The notes beneath the pieces are model-generated. The model was not told where the DNA came from and searched no databases. It saw nothing but the letters and a program-made list of their open reading frames with translations. Source: Coprinellus micaceus (Eukaryota; Basidiomycota; Agaricomycetes; Agaricales; Psathyrellaceae). Taken from it: a DNA stretch of 64,000 bases. A program made the position numbers and the translations under genes. Shown piece after piece: positions 19,609 to 32,774 of this stretch. How positions within the stretch are numbered: the stretch's first letter is position 1; each line of letters opens with the position of its first letter. The DNA lies in the NCBI GenBank assembly GCA_951394405.1, contig OX596346.1, forward strand, positions 1,798,001 through 1,862,000, given 5' to 3'.

Positions 19609-22600
19609 ATGCCCAGCACAACAGCGCGTTCTCCCTCCCCTATGTCGGACACAGAGGATGAGCAGGTCTCTGACACTACTGAAGTGGAGGAATCGGCAAC
19701 GGCAGAGGCGGGACCATCGTCTGAGCCTGAGGCCAAAGCGAGTTCGTCTGGGAAGGGAAAGGGTAAAGGGGGAGGCCAACAGTGAGTAAAATGTTCCTTG
19801 TGGAGTCCACAAAATCTACCTCTCCTGGTTCTGCCAATGTCCGTCCTGGGGCGCGCTCTCCGTTGAGACGCGTCGGAGGCCGTGTCCCAGGCTACGTTCC
19901 GTTTTGCTTCCGCTTCTGATCAGCGCTTCTTGACCATTGACCTCCATGTCATCGCAGAAATCGTGCCAGGGTCACAGTGGTTTGTGCAGAGGTGTGTACA
20001 TCTTCATATTACGGTCTAACCATCGCTCACTCGCCGTGTTGTCCATAGTGCAAACGCTTGAAGCTGAGATGTGACCGACAGCAGCCATGCTCGAATTGCA
20101 AAGCCAAAGACAAGATTGACAAGTGCATATATTCGCAGGAGGCAGCAGCGAAGGTGTAAGTTATGTCCCCTCTTCTCCCTGGTACACCTCATGACAAACC
20201 TTTAGAGACGTGCAATCCGTTCACAACCGTGTAATGGCTGTGGAGATTGTAATATGGTCGATGTCAATCGGCCTCCCGGTTGTCGAATTTGAGTCCACTC
20301 ATCCTGCTGTTGTGGCGGAGATGAAGAGACGCGTCGACGATTACCTGGCGCGCGGCGGCAAGCTCCTCCCTGGGTCCAATATGTTTAAACTTCTCGACCA
20401 AGAACCAAGTTCCAGCGACACCCACGACGGAGACGACGGCCTCGCGAAAGGGTCACTGCTCTCCGACCTGCACGATCTCCCCCACCAGTACACCCACATC
20501 ATCTTGGAGTCGGAAGGTGAATCTTTCAACGAGTTCTGCACCTGCGACCACGACCTGTGCACCTCAGCTACCGATGATTCCGGGAAAGTGAAGGAAGAGG
20601 ATGGCCGAGAACACCTCGACGTGAATATGAATCAGGACGTCGTCCCCGAACGCCAACCAAAATCATCACCAAAAGCAGGACCTACCCTCCCCTCGGTTTC
20701 GCATCTTCCCGACGCCATGTCTGACCTCCCCCCTCTCAAAGTGTACTATCCCTCCCCTCAGGTCACCGAAGAAGCGACGCCTTCATTCTACCCCGCGGCT
20801 TTGGATTCCAAGAAGGCTTATGTCGGTGCCAACAGTCCCCCAGTAACCCCCTCTACGACTGACCCGCCTCCTCCTCTGGGCAAGAGCAACGCAGCGCCTC
20901 GCTCTGGTCCTACCTCAAAGCCGTCCGTGACACCCGCCCTCATCCAATGTCTCCCCACATTTACGAGGTGCAATGAGTTGCTTGGTGCGGCGCAGACCAT
21001 GCTTGGGGACATCCCTATCGAGCTCGGTCTCCGATCTCGCACAGCTGCATTGCCGCAGGAGCTGATTGACAAATTCCCGGGTGAAATGAGCAAGGCGACT
21101 GGCTGGGTGGCATTGACCAAACGGGTGAAGAGGTGTTTGAACCGGCGGAAAGACCAGCAACCTCGACCATCGCCCCGTCACAAGGCTACTCCTGCTGCAT
21201 CTTCTCCCACCCCAATCGCCGTCACTTCCACTTCTCAAGCTCCTAAGGATCGGAAGCGTGCCCAAGCGGCGGCAGTGTACGGTCGAGCCGGTGAGGTCAA
21301 CTTCAAGGACAAGGACAGTGCACCCCCTCTCCCTCCCCTCAAGCTCGACCCTCGGATTCTCAGTCATAAGGAGAAGGAACGGAGCAAGCCAAAGCCCCCG
21401 GCTTCAACGACTCAATCTCATTCCACCTCACCCCTACCCCTCGCCGATGAATCCCTTCCGTTCTTCGCCGTGATCTGTTCACTTCTTGCATTCGGCGCGG
21501 ACCCAGCGAAAGACCGAGACACAGGCTGCAAGGAGTCTGCACCTTACCTTCTCGCGCTTGCCCAACAAGCCCTCGGGCTCTGGGTCGATGGAGGTGAACA
21601 TCTGGCTACGGAAAGGACCGATGAAGCAGTAAAGGAGGCCCGTGCTGACTATTTCCGCGCTTGCTCTCTCGCCATCCAGTTCTATCTGATGAGAGCCGGT
21701 CCCTCAGTGTCGAGTAGTCGGCGCGACAAGACCTCCCTCGGACCTTACCGGCACCCCAACGAGAGGCAGCTCGTAAATCTCGTGAGTTCTTCTGCTGTTC
21801 GCCTACACGATGTAAATTGACTTCCGCCCCTCAAGATGTCGAAGATGGTGACCCAGCTCGCGGCTTGGGATTACGAAGAGGGCCTCGTCCCAGTGCGAGA
21901 CGCAGAGGAGGGGCCACTATCGCCAGGCGCCCCTGCAGAACTCAAGCTGATCCCAAAAATCGCAGTGGCGGAGGGTCAGGAAGCAAGGACGCGGCTCCTC
22001 TGGCAGGTGATGTTCTATGATACGTACGTCCCATTCCCTCCCATCTTCGTTCTTTTTTTGACCAATTTTGTAGGTGCATCGCTGGTATGTTCCAACGGGA
22101 GCCCCTTGTACCCCGCTCGCGGCACGCCACTACGGCGCTACCCACCCTTGTGCCCGATTACCATGAGATGGTGGCCGATGTTCTCAAGGCGTCTGGTGTT
22201 CGGGATGTGAACGGGAGCCCTGGCGGCGGTGAGCCCTCACAGCCCGCCCCAGCCGATAAGCCAGGATTGAAGGAGAGGAGGGAAGTCGAGGAGGAGCGAA
22301 TGCGAACCGATCGGCTCTACGTTGGGTTGCGCGCCCGGTATGTAGACCGCCATTCTCTACTCGACTTACACTGATTTGCATTGTAGTATAACCCAGCTTT
22401 CTAGCGTCGTCGATCGTCGTTTGGCGAAGGGATACTCTTTGGAACAAGCAGCAACCTTGGCCAGCGAGGTTCGGGCTCTCTTCGAGGGTCTGCCCGCTGA
22501 ACTGTGCTGGGGTATGCAGAAAGCTGTCGAAAGCACGTCCTCGGAGCTATTGGCTACTGGAGAATCTCTCGAGAGTGTGACTGAGAGCCCGAGTCCCTCG

Positions 22601-24477
22601 ATCGCGCCATCCACCGTGAAGAGCAAGGGCAAAGGCAAAGGGAGGGCCATCGACGGTAGCCCCAACCCCAAGTCAGCCAGGCTGTCCTTAGACCAGGATG
22701 ACAGCGAGGTGCAGCTCGTCCGCTCGTCGCAGGAGCCGGCCACTTCCAAGCTCAGGACACGCACGCTCGGCTGCGAGCTCGCTCTCATGGCTCAGTTGCT
22801 CGTTGTACGGATCTATTCGCCCTTCGCCCCCAAGCTGGCTGCAACTCCCTCAGATTCGCCGCCTTCGTCCACCTTCCCCGACGCTCTCCTGGACGCCTCG
22901 AAAGCCATTATCCGCGTTGCTAAGCTTATCCATCGACCCGCACAAGCCTTCCCCACCCCATCAACTCTCCTCGCTATATACCCCTTCGACCAGCTCGTAC
23001 TCGATGCGACCCTCATATGCACTCAACACTGTTTCGGTGGCACTGTCATAAGGTCGAAGAAGGACGACAAATTGGGTGTACAGAAGAAAGATTCTGGGAG
23101 CGCGGAGTTGATGCAGACCATCGGCATCGGGTTGGATTTGTTGGACGTTGTGCGCACCACCTCGGAACAGGCGTCCTCCTCGAGTTCCTCCGCTCATACC
23201 GTCAGCATGGCATATACCCTGGAAGCCAAGGTCGTGGCATCGTTGCGTAAGCAGTGGTCGCTGAAGAACTCGTCCTTTTCCCCTGCGCGGGGTTGCAAGC
23301 GCACCCGGAGTACAATGGAGGGCAAGAACGCTGGCGCCTCAGTAGAGCCGGCCAAGAAAGCACCCTCCCCTTTGCATGAAGAATCGAGCCCAGGAACCAT
23401 GATGGAGGAGCAGCAGGGTGTGTCGTTGGCAACTCCAGGTGGTAGCCGCCCGGAAGGTTCGACCCCGAAGTCAATCAATCAACCTTTGGACCCGAGCCAA
23501 CCCCCAGCGTCACCGTGTGCGGCCCCTGCTGTGCCTCTCAATCCCGAGACCCGCGTGTTGGGGAGAGAGGTAGTCGAGCGGAAGAGAGGGAAGGCTGCTC
23601 ACGCATCGTCCACCTCCCAGGTCGGCGTACGATCAAGAGGGCCAGGTGCTACGAATGCGACGAAGCGAAAGCAAGATGCCAAGTCGCAAGTCGTTTCGCA
23701 ACCGTTAATGACGACGGCTGCGAGGACGGTGAAGGAGGATGGTAAGTTGGGGTACGTTGACGAGGACCAGGCTCCGGTAAGTCGATTTTGGTGAGAATGT
23801 GCGAGCTGCTGAAGCTGATTATGAACTCTCAGAATGCCCCTCAGCGTCCACCAACCGTAATTCCTCCACCAGTTGTGCACCAGATCACTCCTCCACAACA
23901 CCCTGCCCAGCCGTGCCCTCCGTCCCACCCTTACGGTGGATATGACTCAGCGACTTCCACCCAGGCGCCCTACAGCATACCCTCGAGCAACCCAAGCCCT
24001 GCTAGCCAATACCACCGCACGTTCGAAGGAGGAACGGTCACAGGCGACTCCGTGCCGCCCACTCCTTACCAAGAATACAGTGGTTACGTCGGTTACCACT
24101 CACCCCAGACCGCCCAGCACCCATCGTATCCTCAGCAACACCACCCTGCGTACGCACCCCACCCCCAAGTGCCCATCCCTTCGTCTGCGCCGGCTGGCAT
24201 AGCTCTCGACGGGTACCTCGATCATCAGCACAGTAACAACTCAGGCTATGCGAATCATTCTGGCTATGGACCATCGACGGGAGCAGACGTCTACATGAAG
24301 CAAGCAGTCGCCCACTCCTCGTACAGCACGTTGGCGTATCCGGGTGAACTGCCAAACGCTCCTGGAAGCTCGATGTCGACTTGGCAAAGCCAGCAGGCCA
24401 CACCCGTGCAGATGCAACAACCGCTTCCCCAACATAACTTCACTTGGCAGGCTCCTCTAAACGAGCACTGGCCGTGA
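19609..24477 (+). CDS. Very long Zn2Cys6 (binuclear zinc cluster) regulator
   Basis: A fungal-specific transcription factor of about 1458 residues in eight exons: 19609-19781, 19958-19991, 20049-20155, 20206-21781, 21836-22023, 22074-22337, 22387-23776 and 23833-24477. All phases close. The zinc cluster is built from exons 2 and 3: Cys 67, 70, 77, 83, 86 and 95, spaced C-x2-C-x6-C-x5-C-x2-C-x8-C, with the expected basic KRLKLRC segment. An acidic Ser/Glu-rich N-terminus precedes it. The middle (about residues 105-1240) alternates ordered segments with long Pro/Ser/Thr-rich disordered parts. The last about 215 residues are Pro/Gln/Tyr/His-rich, a likely activation region. I do not recognise a clear fungal_trans middle-homology motif by eye. 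The intron that splits the zinc cluster between CAE and CKR is in a position seen in other basidiomycete Zn2Cys6 genes. The target pathway is unknown. Confidence 0.85.
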
Positions 24478-26531
24478 GACGCTACGTCATCGATCCCTCG
24501 TCCTCTTCTTCCCTTTCGTGGTTTACATCCTCTTGCATAAATCCCCGTTTCGTTGTGGTACCCTTCTTCTCTCCCCCGGTTCCTTGCCCAGATCCAATAC
24601 ATGCCTCGGCCTTCACCACTCATTGCTCTTCTCATCTCCCAAACACGATATTCTTCTACCTAGATCGCATTCGCCCTTATCTTATGCGCATGTTTGTTGT
24701 TCTTTCTCACTTGCATGTCTCACCGAGCAGTAGTCGGCTCGATCCCATCTGTACAGCACCCCTCTTTTCACAACCTGGTGACTTTTTTACATTCCACATG
24801 CAGCTCCTATCCTCTCCTTCACCGACCTTTAGCGCCTGCTAATCTTATGACTCTTACGAACCGTTTGATGACTGCTTTAAACTCGATACCCTTCCTTATA
24901 TGAGGAGCGCCCACTGTGGCTAATTCACTGTGGTTTAGCTGTATACATATGGACTCTTTCACCTATTAGCTCTAGAAATATCCAGTGCAATTATCAAGCC
25001 TAACTTGCCTTAACGCTGGGTCCGGAAGATAACCTGCGACCGGGAAGAGCTGGGCGAACGCCCAATTCGACTTTGCCTTCCTCGAGGCTCGAACCTCGTC
25101 AGGTCCGATTTGGGAACGCTTCGACCATTCAAGGCAGGTTTTGAGCCTCCGACATTCTCCGTTGCTTTGGCTCCTCATCCATGTCCATTGTCGCCCGACA
25201 ACGCATCGCAAACGCTTCCGGCTCTCAATGAGCCCTTTGACGTATTTCGGGGAGAATAGGCAAAGCCCCGTGGTGAATGCTACCCTCTTTCGCCGCGCAA
25301 AGTGGGAATGGACAAGTTGTCAACCGCAAGTTGGACTCCTCGTGACGTCGATTTCCATTCCACGATGAAGATACAACTAAAGTACGCTGAAGAACATATT
25401 TGACAGACCTCTACCTTAAATTCCAAGAAAGCGGGGCCCTAAAACTCCACTTCTCACTGCTCTTCGAAGCTCCGCGGCAGACATCATCTGAGGCAGATTG
25501 CCCACTCGGACACCCCACCTTGAGGAACTGGACAAATATTCATGCTCTTGGTATGGGGAGAGGTTGAGTGGAGGGTTTTTGGCGTCCGATTCAACTGCGT
25601 CGCCTGCCTAGGCCCTTTCGCGGAGTCACCAGGATCGGAATGAGGTTCGGGTGGCTCTTTCTACGACCCTGGGTAGTTTCTCCCATTCTGTTACGACCAT
25701 TACTTATTTATCGGTTGCAGAGGGCCGTTCCCTCCATTTCTTTTGGTCATGGGTCTCTCCTGATTGAAGGAAAGTCTTGCTACCCCATAAAACCGGCCAC
25801 TCGCGAGGCAATACCGCCACACGACGGCCAGACTCAGCAATCCCTTCGGCGGGACGTCCTAATGGGTTAGTCAGGGTATTAACACTCATGGGCTGACCCT
25901 GTTATGCAGGTCAGTTCACCAATCGACCCGGGACCCAGCACACGACAACTGTATTCCCTGGCAGTCTCCTCTGAGATTCGGGCCGCCTAGTAGTCCCAGC
26001 TATGACTACCCATCCCCTCCCGATCGGAGACCGCCCAAAAACGAATCAAAACTACGGGCCGCTTCGTGGTTAACGGATGCGTGTTGAACCCACTGAGGGG
26101 CTAAGACAAGCGGCGGTTGGGACCATTCCCTCGGAAGAGTCCCTTGCGCGTGCGTAGCGTCTCCTGGAAACGCCTATCGAGTGTACCACGCGGTGCACTG
26201 AGAGTACCATGAACCGTGACCCCCTGTGACCTACAGGTCATGCACCCTAATGCACCAGCGGAGCTAGGCAACGGAGGTATTTGATTCTAGGGTGCTCGAG
26301 GACGTCCCCTGCCCGATTGGGGAGACCACAGCCTAAATTGGTTAACACCCTCCCTCGACATCAGCAACCGGGCCATTCACCGCATCCCAATTCGGATTAT
26401 CATCTCATTGGTTCTTCTTCCTGTTGAATTCATTGTTCTCCTGTGGCCCATTTCAAGTGAACTCGCAATGGCGATTCTGGTTCTTCCTTAACCACATCCT
26501 TTCTCCCGTCTCCCTTTGGTTGCTGCCCGTC
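24478..26531. other. 2-kb intergenic region
   Basis: No supported gene. A short TTAGCTCTAGAAATA piece near 24965 resembles part of 18S rRNA, but the match is too short to count. The left part is T/C-rich and probably the 3' UTR of the zinc-cluster gene. An ATG at 26424 is in frame with the following kinase-like gene but lies in pyrimidine-rich leader-like sequence. Confidence 0.4.
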
Positions 26532-28510
26532 ATGGCGGTCCCTTCTTCCCCAGCGCCCAGCTCCGCCGAGAGTCTTGCCAGCGACGGGTATTCGAGCTCC
26601 TTTTTCGATCCTCCTACCAGGCAGTCCACCGGCCTGACTTCGATTCCTGCCAAAAACGAATCGACCGATGACGCCACTCACGACGTGTCTCTCCCCGGGC
26701 TGGCCAGCTCACAGGACAATGACATCCCCATCGTCGTTGAACTCCCTTCAACTGGCGTATCCTTCCTAGAGGTCGTATCCAATGAAAACCCCGACAGGGT
26801 GGCTGTCGATCCCTCATTCGTAGTTGCCAACAGGCGATTGATCCTTGTGGGCGATTCCGAGGTCATTGAGCCCAGCAAGCCAAAGGCTGGCATTATTAAC
26901 TCTATAAAAAAGGCCTTTGGTCACCAAGAGAGCTCCATCGAGTGTCGAAGAGTTTTCTTCCCTCATCTTTCGAAAACTCAGACAAAGGGTCAATCCCCAT
27001 ACGGCCTCCACCGATATTGTTACAACAAAAAGTACTCGTTCACCGTGCTTCAGAGCATGCACGCCGACAAGGATGGCTCCTTCAGCACCTATCTCGGGCT
27101 CCAAGCACCTCGAGGTCAACGAGACACGCGTTTGCGCGTTATCCTTCGCATTTACGAGGCACTCGTTCCTCAGTCCCCGGAGAACCCAAAGAGCTTTGTA
27201 GACGCGAGTAGCCTCTCGGTCGCTCGCCGCGAGAGGCGAGTATATGCGCGATTGGGAGGTCTGAAGCGCACCTCGAAGCGGTATCTCCTCGACGCTTTCG
27301 GCTGCCTCAAGAGCGGGGCCCACTTTGTGTTCGTCACAGTAAGCGAGCGTAATTTCTTCTTTTTTCAACACGTACTTATACGACTTTGCAGCCTGCCCAA
27401 TATTGCACCCTGCACGATGTTCTCTCAGGTAAAGTCAAGCTCAACATCGACTACGATCCTACAGTGTTACCGAGGGCTTGGGTCGCCCAGCTCGTAGGTT
27501 CCTTTTCCCCTCCCGACTATACTTCTCCCCTGACAGGCTATATAGGTGATTGGATTAGATGCTCTCCACCAGGAGGGAATCATTCACAGGAACATCTCAC
27601 CCAAGAACGTTCTGATAACCCACGAGGGTCAGCTGAAGATCGGCGAGTACTACAACGCCTTCGTCGCCGACAAATGGGCTCCTTTACTCCCGGGCCGAAA
27701 GTACGCTTTCCGTCCACTAGGTCCCTCCCCCTATCGCGCACCGGAGATGGAGTGGTGCAGAGAGCGTCACGGTCAAATCGATACCTCCCGTACTATGGAT
27801 GCGGATGAGATGAATCCCAAAGGTCTGCATCATGGTTACGGCAAGGAGGTCGACGTATGGTCTCTGGGATGCGTGGCGGGGGAGATTCTTCGCGATGCAC
27901 ACGAGGCGCACAAGGTATGTTATGAAGCTCTGCCAATATCTCTCCGGGATGCCAACTCTGTTTGATAGGTTCTGTTCGGAAAAGATGATCGGCTCCGGAA
28001 GTATGCGACTGGAAATCGCAACGTTCAGTTTGGGATCCTTGAAAGGTTCATCCAGACTGACAATCACTTTCGAGTCGACATAGTTTACCAGGTACGTCTA
28101 CTAATCTCTCGTAGAGCATACACCTCGCTCATCCCAAGCCAGTTACTCCATACGGATCCTCAGCGGAGGCTCATCCTTAACAAGATCCCTACGCACCCCT
28201 TCTTCGCCTTCTGGTTGATGGAGAAGCCCAGGTTTCCGTAAGCCGACGTGACTGCAAGTTCATGAGACCAGATCGCTAATTTGTTCGCAGAAAGGGAATA
28301 CGCATCAAGGATTTCTTTGACCTCGCAAATTATAAGCCTTTCTCCATCGAGAAGATCCCACTCATTAAAGGGTTCAATCTGGAGCACGAGCCCCTCGCAG
28401 GGAACCAGGCCTACATCACTGCATGGGCTGAGAGGCCCAATGGCTATACCCCAACCCTTGATTCCCTCGACAATTACACCTGGGTCAACCCGGAGCAGCC
28501 CATGAATTAA
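26532..28510 (+). CDS. Protein-kinase-fold protein, predicted pseudokinase
   Basis: A kinase-fold protein whose catalytic residues are degenerate. Exons 26532-27338, 27392-27493, 27546-27914, 27969-28091, 28143-28237 and 28291-28510 give 571 residues; an in-frame ATG at 26424 could add 36. The N-terminal about 120 residues are Ser/Pro-rich and disordered. Kinase landmarks: the VAIK-like strand reads RVILRIYE with Arg where Lys is expected. The catalytic loop is HRNISPKNVL, with Asn319 in place of the HRD Asp. The DFG site reads GEY (336-338). Fold-keeping residues remain: YRAPE and DVWSLGCV. With Lys, HRD Asp and DFG Asp all changed, phosphotransfer is unlikely; a scaffold or allosteric role is inferred. 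The activation-segment style (PYRAPE) is CMGC-like. The exon 4/5 intron is 51 nt with a CCAG acceptor; the nearer CGTAG is too close and breaks the frame. Confidence 0.8.
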
Positions 28511-29195
28511 GCCTCGAGTCGGGCCCACGCCTTGATTGCGAATCAACAAGTCCCCACCACTTCAAGCCGTCCAGGTGTCCGGGCTCGCGAGGGCCCCCAA
28601 GTTTAGTTGCTCACCTTGTATCATAATGGTATATAAAATGACTCAAATGCACTCTTTTGGAACCCTTCACACTGCGTGGACTTTTCCCTTTGAGATTTGT
28701 CTGTGCAGTCGGGTATTGGGAGGCATTGTGGGCGCTTGTGGGCGCCATAGACGTCGAGAAGTCTAGGCCCTCACAGCTTTCGGTCGCGTGATGTCTTTCA
28801 CATCCTGCAAGAGACCCAGAGAGAGGAGGATGGGGTTCGATCAGGAGAAGCAGATTTGCGGTGGAGCACCTGCCTGCAGATCCTGGACCAGTACACGTAC
28901 AGATTTCCACTTCGAATGACGACCGCCAAGGGGAGAGCGCTCACATCCTTTCACGAAGATGAGTGAAAACTGAGAGCCCTTTTGGATTAAAAGAAGGAAT
29001 GCATAGGCATACGGGTATCCAGATTAGTGTTTGGTCTGGTAATATCAGTACTCGAGTCAAGGCTTTGCGGGCGCAGGCCACGGGCTTCAGCGCGCAGACA
29101 GCATTCAAGACATCACAAAATGAGCAAATCGTGCGGGCCATGAGATAGGAAAAATTCTATGAATGGTAGACAAGCAGACGAACACACTTCGGCGC
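28511..29195. other. Intergenic between convergent genes
   Basis: About 685 bases holding the 3' ends of the pseudokinase gene and the convergent GPI-protein gene. No further feature seen. Confidence 0.4.
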
Positions 29196-30074
29196 TCAGA
29201 AGAGAGCGACTCCAGCGACAGCACCAATGATGATACCAACCCAGCCAGCCTTGGCAGAGATGGCACCGTTGCCAGCAGCGCTGGTGGTGGCGGCGGCGGC
29301 ACTGGTAGCCTTGGAGGTGGTGGCTGGCGAAGTGGTGGCGCCGGTAGCGGTGGTCTTGGAGGCACCAGCGGGGGTAGAGGTCTGCGAGGCGAGAGGAGCG
29401 GTGGCCTGGCCAGCGATCTGAGATTGGACGGCAGGGGTGAATTCGCCGGTCATGCTGTCGAGACTGTGCGACAGAACAGCGTCAGATCGGAAGGTAGGCC
29501 GGATAGAAGTATGGTATCGACACGCACGTGAACTTGGCGGAGAATGCGAGGGCGGGGTACTGGCCATCCTTGAGAGAGATGGACTCGAGGCGGATGAAGC
29601 TTTGTGAGTTGGGCATATGATTAGAACAAGGAAGCTCCAAGGGCGTCAATATCACACGTACTATTCCTTGCTGTTAGGGCCGATGGCAGGGTTGACGGTG
29701 AACTTGACGGAGCCGGTGGTGGAGACATCGACAGTCTCAGCGATGGTCTGCAGGCTGGTCTTTTTGAGGGGTTAATGAAAGAGCAATCTCTGCATAGGTT
29801 GTGTTAGGCTGACCTGCTGCAAGGCATTTCCGGCGTAGATGGAAATCTTGGCAGGACCGAAATCCTTCAAGGAGGGGGTCTGACCATTGTCGATCCAGGT
29901 GATGGTGGCCTCCTTTCCGCCGGACAAAGTGCTAGTGGCGACGGGGTCGGTGATCTTGAGAAACGCGAGAGACTAGTGAGCTACAATGCTGTATAGATGT
30001 CAAGGGGCACTGACGAAGGGGTAGGAGAAAGCCTGAGCGGCAATGGCGAGAACGACGAGGGTCTTGGCGAACAT
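29196..30074 (-). CDS. Secreted Ser/Thr-rich GPI-anchored Kre9/KNH-like protein
   Basis: A small cell-surface protein of the Ser-Thr-rich GPI-anchored membrane family (Kre9/KNH N-terminal domain), associated with the cell wall. Exons on the minus strand: 30074-30015, 29954-29814, 29759-29662, 29599-29528 and 29463-29196; phases close and give 212 residues. A signal peptide (MFAKTLVVLAIAAQAFS) is followed by the domain with its typical ITDPVATSTLSGG start, TITW core and YFIRLES strand. The C-terminal about 70 residues are Ala/Ser/Thr-rich, then a hydrophobic tail (WVGIIIGAVAGVALF) after a small-residue site, as in GPI signals. The low-complexity tail explains long open frames on the opposite strand at 29160-29530, which are shadows. 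A TATAAAA element lies near 30195-30202 on the minus strand, about 125 bases upstream. Codon use is strongly C/G-ending, consistent with high expression. Confidence 0.88.
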
Positions 30075-32774
30075 GTTTAAACGAGAGGAAGGGTAAAATG
30101 AGAGGACTGGTTAGTTGTGTTGAGGAGAGCTTGAAAAGCTGGAAACCGTGAGGGTTGGGGATGAAGGGGAAAACAAGACGAAACGGCGCTGGCGGATTTT
30201 ATACGGCACCCTAAATGGTTCCGTACCTGCATGTCGCCATCATCTCCGCTTAGCATGCGCACCCATATGGGTGCTTGGCACGTTGCCAGGTTTCTCAAAA
30301 TGAATCCCCCCCGTCGAAGTGCCGCTCAAGTTTCCTTCGTTTTCCCTGCTGCCTCCATGGGGCGTAGAACTTTCAGAGGCTGTTTTGCAGCGTCGAACCT
30401 CCAATGCGATCGCGAAACCTTGCGACCCATCAGGGGCATCTTCTCGCCGGGGCCGAGCCAAGTCTGATATTCCGGGCGTGGCGAAGCGCCGTGGCCAATG
30501 CTCCCGGCAGGTCGTACAACCATCTTATCTTCGCTCGCCTGATCGCCACAAGTCGCCACAGCTATGAATATCGCAGCTATGTTTATCGATGTAAGTATTT
30601 CTGGCCGAGGAATGGAACTGCAGCACTGTGCCTTGCGGGCCAGCGGAAAGACGTAACAAGACAAGGCAAGCGCTCCGTTGGGTGACTCATGGACCCGACA
30701 CACAATTCAATCCCTGGTTGCGGTTCTCACAATGGCCACAACACTGGGCTTGTCAAGCGGGAGCCAAGCAACCACCTTTTATTTTGGCGGTTAGCCTGGG
30801 AACCCTGACTTGGCAAGGGTCAGCAGGCTACGTAACTGCACGTAGGATCTAGGCCAATGATGACCCAAGGCTACCCAAGGCCGGAGTCCTGAATCTTACC
30901 GCATTGATCAGATTTCTCGTTCGAAGTTGCAGGGACCTAGGCGAGCCGACGATGAGATTTGAGCATCTCCCGCTGGAGACAGGAAAAGCGCGCTAGCAGT
31001 CGGTTCACCTTGCACCCAAGAATTCGCTCCCCCTCCTCGCAACGGTGGAGAAACTTTGACGGGGGAGGTAGGTTGCGACAGGATGTGCGCTGCTGCCTCT
31101 CTCGGCCTTGCACGGGCGCCTATTCCGCAAAGGCGCCCCTTCAACCTCTGACCGTTGACACAGACTTGAACTTGAATTGTTCCTGCATTCACGTCGGTTT
31201 CCTTGCAAGACAGCCTTAAGTATGTTACGAAGCTTGCGGTAGCCTCTCCACCACAGGCAGATATTGTCGAGTCTTCGACAAGCTCTCTGAATCCTACTCC
31301 AATAGTCATGGAAGCCCACGGAGCTACTAAAATATATGGATACCTGAGTAACGACGGCCCTCCTCGACGAATCCACTCGGTTCCTCTCCCTAAGGACTTA
31401 ATTAATCCCTGGCCTCTCATTCTACGTTTCGCGCCCTTTCTACCAGTGTCTTCATCCTCCTACTTGACGCAGAGGGATATATCATCTCCCTTTTCCAGCC
31501 TACGAAGCAGCCATCGACGAAATGAGGGACGTTACCCTCAACTTACACCGTGACGATGCCGGTGGCAACTCTAGGTAAAACATATGTTGTATGTGTACTA
31601 GAGGCTTCACGATCACATTCAAGGAGAAATACGGTAGATCGTATTCGCACACTGAGCATAGGATTGGATACATGGTCAGCATCCCGGGTGCATAACATGT
31701 CGAGAACCGGAGCCCAGGGTGTATATATATAACAGCACAGCTATTTGTTTATTGGACATCCTTGCGGAAAGGTTGGCATCCTGTGGCCGACGTTTGACAC
31801 GCGCAGCTTGCCTGTAGCAAGAAATAGACTACATTCGGGGAGAACGCGCCGCGAAACGTACCTCCTAAAGAGCCAGCGACTGGAGAGTGGACAGTGATTC
31901 GGTAACTATACGCCCAACCTCTCGACGGGAATAAAAAGACAACTTGGCGTAGGGTACTTTCATATTTCGTTATTACATTCGGTCCCATGGTATATATGGT
32001 AGGGAAGGGGGGACCAGTCGGGATTCTGCCGAGGTTGAAGAAGGGGCATAGGTTTTGAGGGATCCAATCGTGCTGGGGGTCGTGGTAGGTACTAAGGAAG
32101 GGGAGAAGAGGTCGGCATAAGGGAATATAAATAGCAAGAGTGGGCGGAACGGTCAAGGGGGAGTGGAGGGGGGGTTCTAGAAGGAAGTAAAGGGTACCAG
32201 TCGGATTGAAGCGTTCGGAGGATAGAAGCAACAGAGCCAGACGTTCAAGGCGGCAAGAAAGGTAAAGAGGAATCAAAAAAGTCCCAAAACTTGAACGTAC
32301 ATGAGATAATAGTTAACGTCTACATATAGTATACCACACAACATATAAAACCCACCAGAAAGGAGCAACCGAAACATCGAAGTAAATAAAGGAGAAGAAC
32401 CACCGCCCCCAACCCACCCGTTACGAACGTCCACTCTTGACCCACTCCACATCAGCCTTTTCTGATTCCGTGTAGACTGACAAAGATTCGTGGTGCACAA
32501 ACATCGGAGGTGCAGCTTGGCTTGAGCCACGATCAGGAGCAGAACGTGAGGACCGGTATGTCGAATCCGCAAGCCAAGCATATGAACCTCAGGCTCCATC
32601 CATCCCGCTCCTCTCACACCGCCCTCTCCTCACCATGCACCCAAACTCCTGACGCCTGCTGCGATCTCCCGACATCTCGCTTCTTTATGATCGAGCGCTT
32701 AATCCCACTCTCAAGCCACAGCTGTCCATCACATTGTGACTCTGAGCCGCGACATCGGCTCGTCACAACACCAT
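30075..32774. other. 2.7-kb intergenic region
   Basis: Only the promoter of the GPI-protein gene at the left and the presumed 3' UTR of the GT32 gene at the right are supported. The longest frame (minus strand, 30908-31420) shows no motif, no plausible splice partners and no codon bias, so I left it out. Confidence 0.4.

Noticed and set aside
24961..24990. Short match to 18S rRNA (TTAGCTCTAGAA)
   Set aside because: Only about a dozen bases agree and the neighbouring bases diverge at once; chance similarity.
26424..26531. Upstream in-frame ATG of the first pseudokinase
   Set aside because: The added 36 residues come from pyrimidine-rich leader-like sequence and do not form a convincing signal; the ATG at 26532 was preferred, but the longer form is possible.
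28092..28114. 23-nt intron ending at CGTAG in the first pseudokinase gene
   Set aside because: Too short to be spliced and it leads to a stop; the 51-nt intron ending at 28142 keeps the frame.
29163..29531. Gly/Ser-rich plus-strand frame opposite the GPI-protein gene
   Set aside because: It is the antisense shadow of the Ala/Ser/Thr-rich tail of the minus-strand gene.
30908..31420. 170-codon minus-strand open frame
   Set aside because: No motif, no splice partners, no codon bias; overlapping frames on the other strand are equally open.
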